Source of the DNA: Actinomycetes bacterium
GTDB taxonomy: Bacteria > Actinomycetota > Actinomycetes > Actinomycetales > Demequinaceae
Assembly: GCA_023428185.1 (NCBI GenBank)
Contig: JAEYYZ010000017.1
Span: forward strand, 1 to 5,627
Length of the DNA stretch: 5,627 bases
Reading direction: 5' to 3'
Shown: piece by piece, positions 5,525 through 5,627 of the stretch
How the letters are laid out: the number at the start of each line of letters is the position of its first letter
Numbering within the stretch: position 1 is the stretch's first letter
Position numbers and translations under genes: made by a program
The notes under the pieces: generated by a model
What the model was told of the DNA's origin: nothing
The model's input: only the letters and a program-made list of their open reading frames with translations
Databases searched by the model: none

Positions 5525-5565
5525 TCGCGCACCTCACCGATTCCCGAGTCACCCAGGCCCTCGAA

Positions 5566-5627
5566 TCAAGCCTCGTTGGGCCGGATCACCACATGACGGT
5601 TTGGCTCTTCACCAGCCGACTCTGAAA
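5566..5627 (-). CDS. jag: Jag/KhpB RNA-binding protein, C-terminal end only
   Basis: The minus strand from the window edge to a TGA at 5568-5566 encodes SESAGEEPNRHVVIRPNEA. This is the typical end of the R3H domain of Jag (KhpB), where an (S/T)ES-GEEPNR-VVI-P pattern is strongly conserved. Jag/KhpB binds RNA through KH and R3H domains and is linked to cell division and envelope control in Gram-positive bacteria. The rest of the gene lies beyond the right edge. Position upstream of rsmG on the same strand matches the usual yidC-jag-rsmG-parA order. The identification rests on only 19 residues plus synteny. Confidence 0.82.
   Translation of the reverse strand, partial: SESAGEEPNRHVVIRPNEA

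Overview
The window is a stretch of GC-rich bacterial chromosome carrying the origin-proximal cluster jag - rsmG - parA - parB on the minus strand. A plus-strand pair (PLP aminotransferase, then a D-Ala-D-Ala ligase homologue) converges on it. The gene order, the parS sites, the GTG start usage and the protein features (a serine- and charge-rich N-terminal tail on ParA, the LGRGLGALIP opening of ParB) point to an actinobacterium. The aminotransferase and ligase beside parB suggest Micrococcales, but family or genus cannot be settled from the sequence alone.

Layout from left to right. Positions 1-1208: a 5'-truncated class I/II aminotransferase. Positions 1245-2189: a 314-residue Ddl-family ATP-grasp ligase, 36 bp downstream and probably co-transcribed. 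Positions 2186-2248: the short convergent gap, built of about nine degenerate 7-bp units that run from the ligase stop codon into the parB stop codon. Positions 2242-3258 (minus): parB. Positions 3255-4343 (minus): parA, overlapping parB by ATGA. Positions 4344-4747: a gene-free region with a parS site, four DnaA-box-like nonamers, a dyad and a nested stem-loop directly behind rsmG. Positions 4748-5437 (minus): rsmG. Positions 5438-5565: a short gap with another parS. Positions 5566-5627 (minus): the last 19 codons of jag/khpB.

The minus-strand genes form the chromosome segregation module next to its own centromere. ParB is a CTP-dependent clamp that loads at parS, and ParA is the ATPase that moves ParB-DNA complexes. 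Three parS sites lie within 1.34 kb: one inside parA, one upstream of parA and one upstream of rsmG. RsmG is the 16S rRNA m7G methyltransferase that habitually sits beside parAB. By the usual order, dnaA and oriC should lie a few kb beyond the right edge. The aminotransferase and ligase are not part of the segregation system; they look like a small amino acid or dipeptide metabolic unit.

No mobile element, CRISPR array, tRNA or rRNA was seen. The least ordinary signals are the heptamer array between the two stop codons, the DnaA-box cluster beside parS, the parS site that doubles as ParA coding sequence, and the exact 7-bp direct repeats abutting the third parS.
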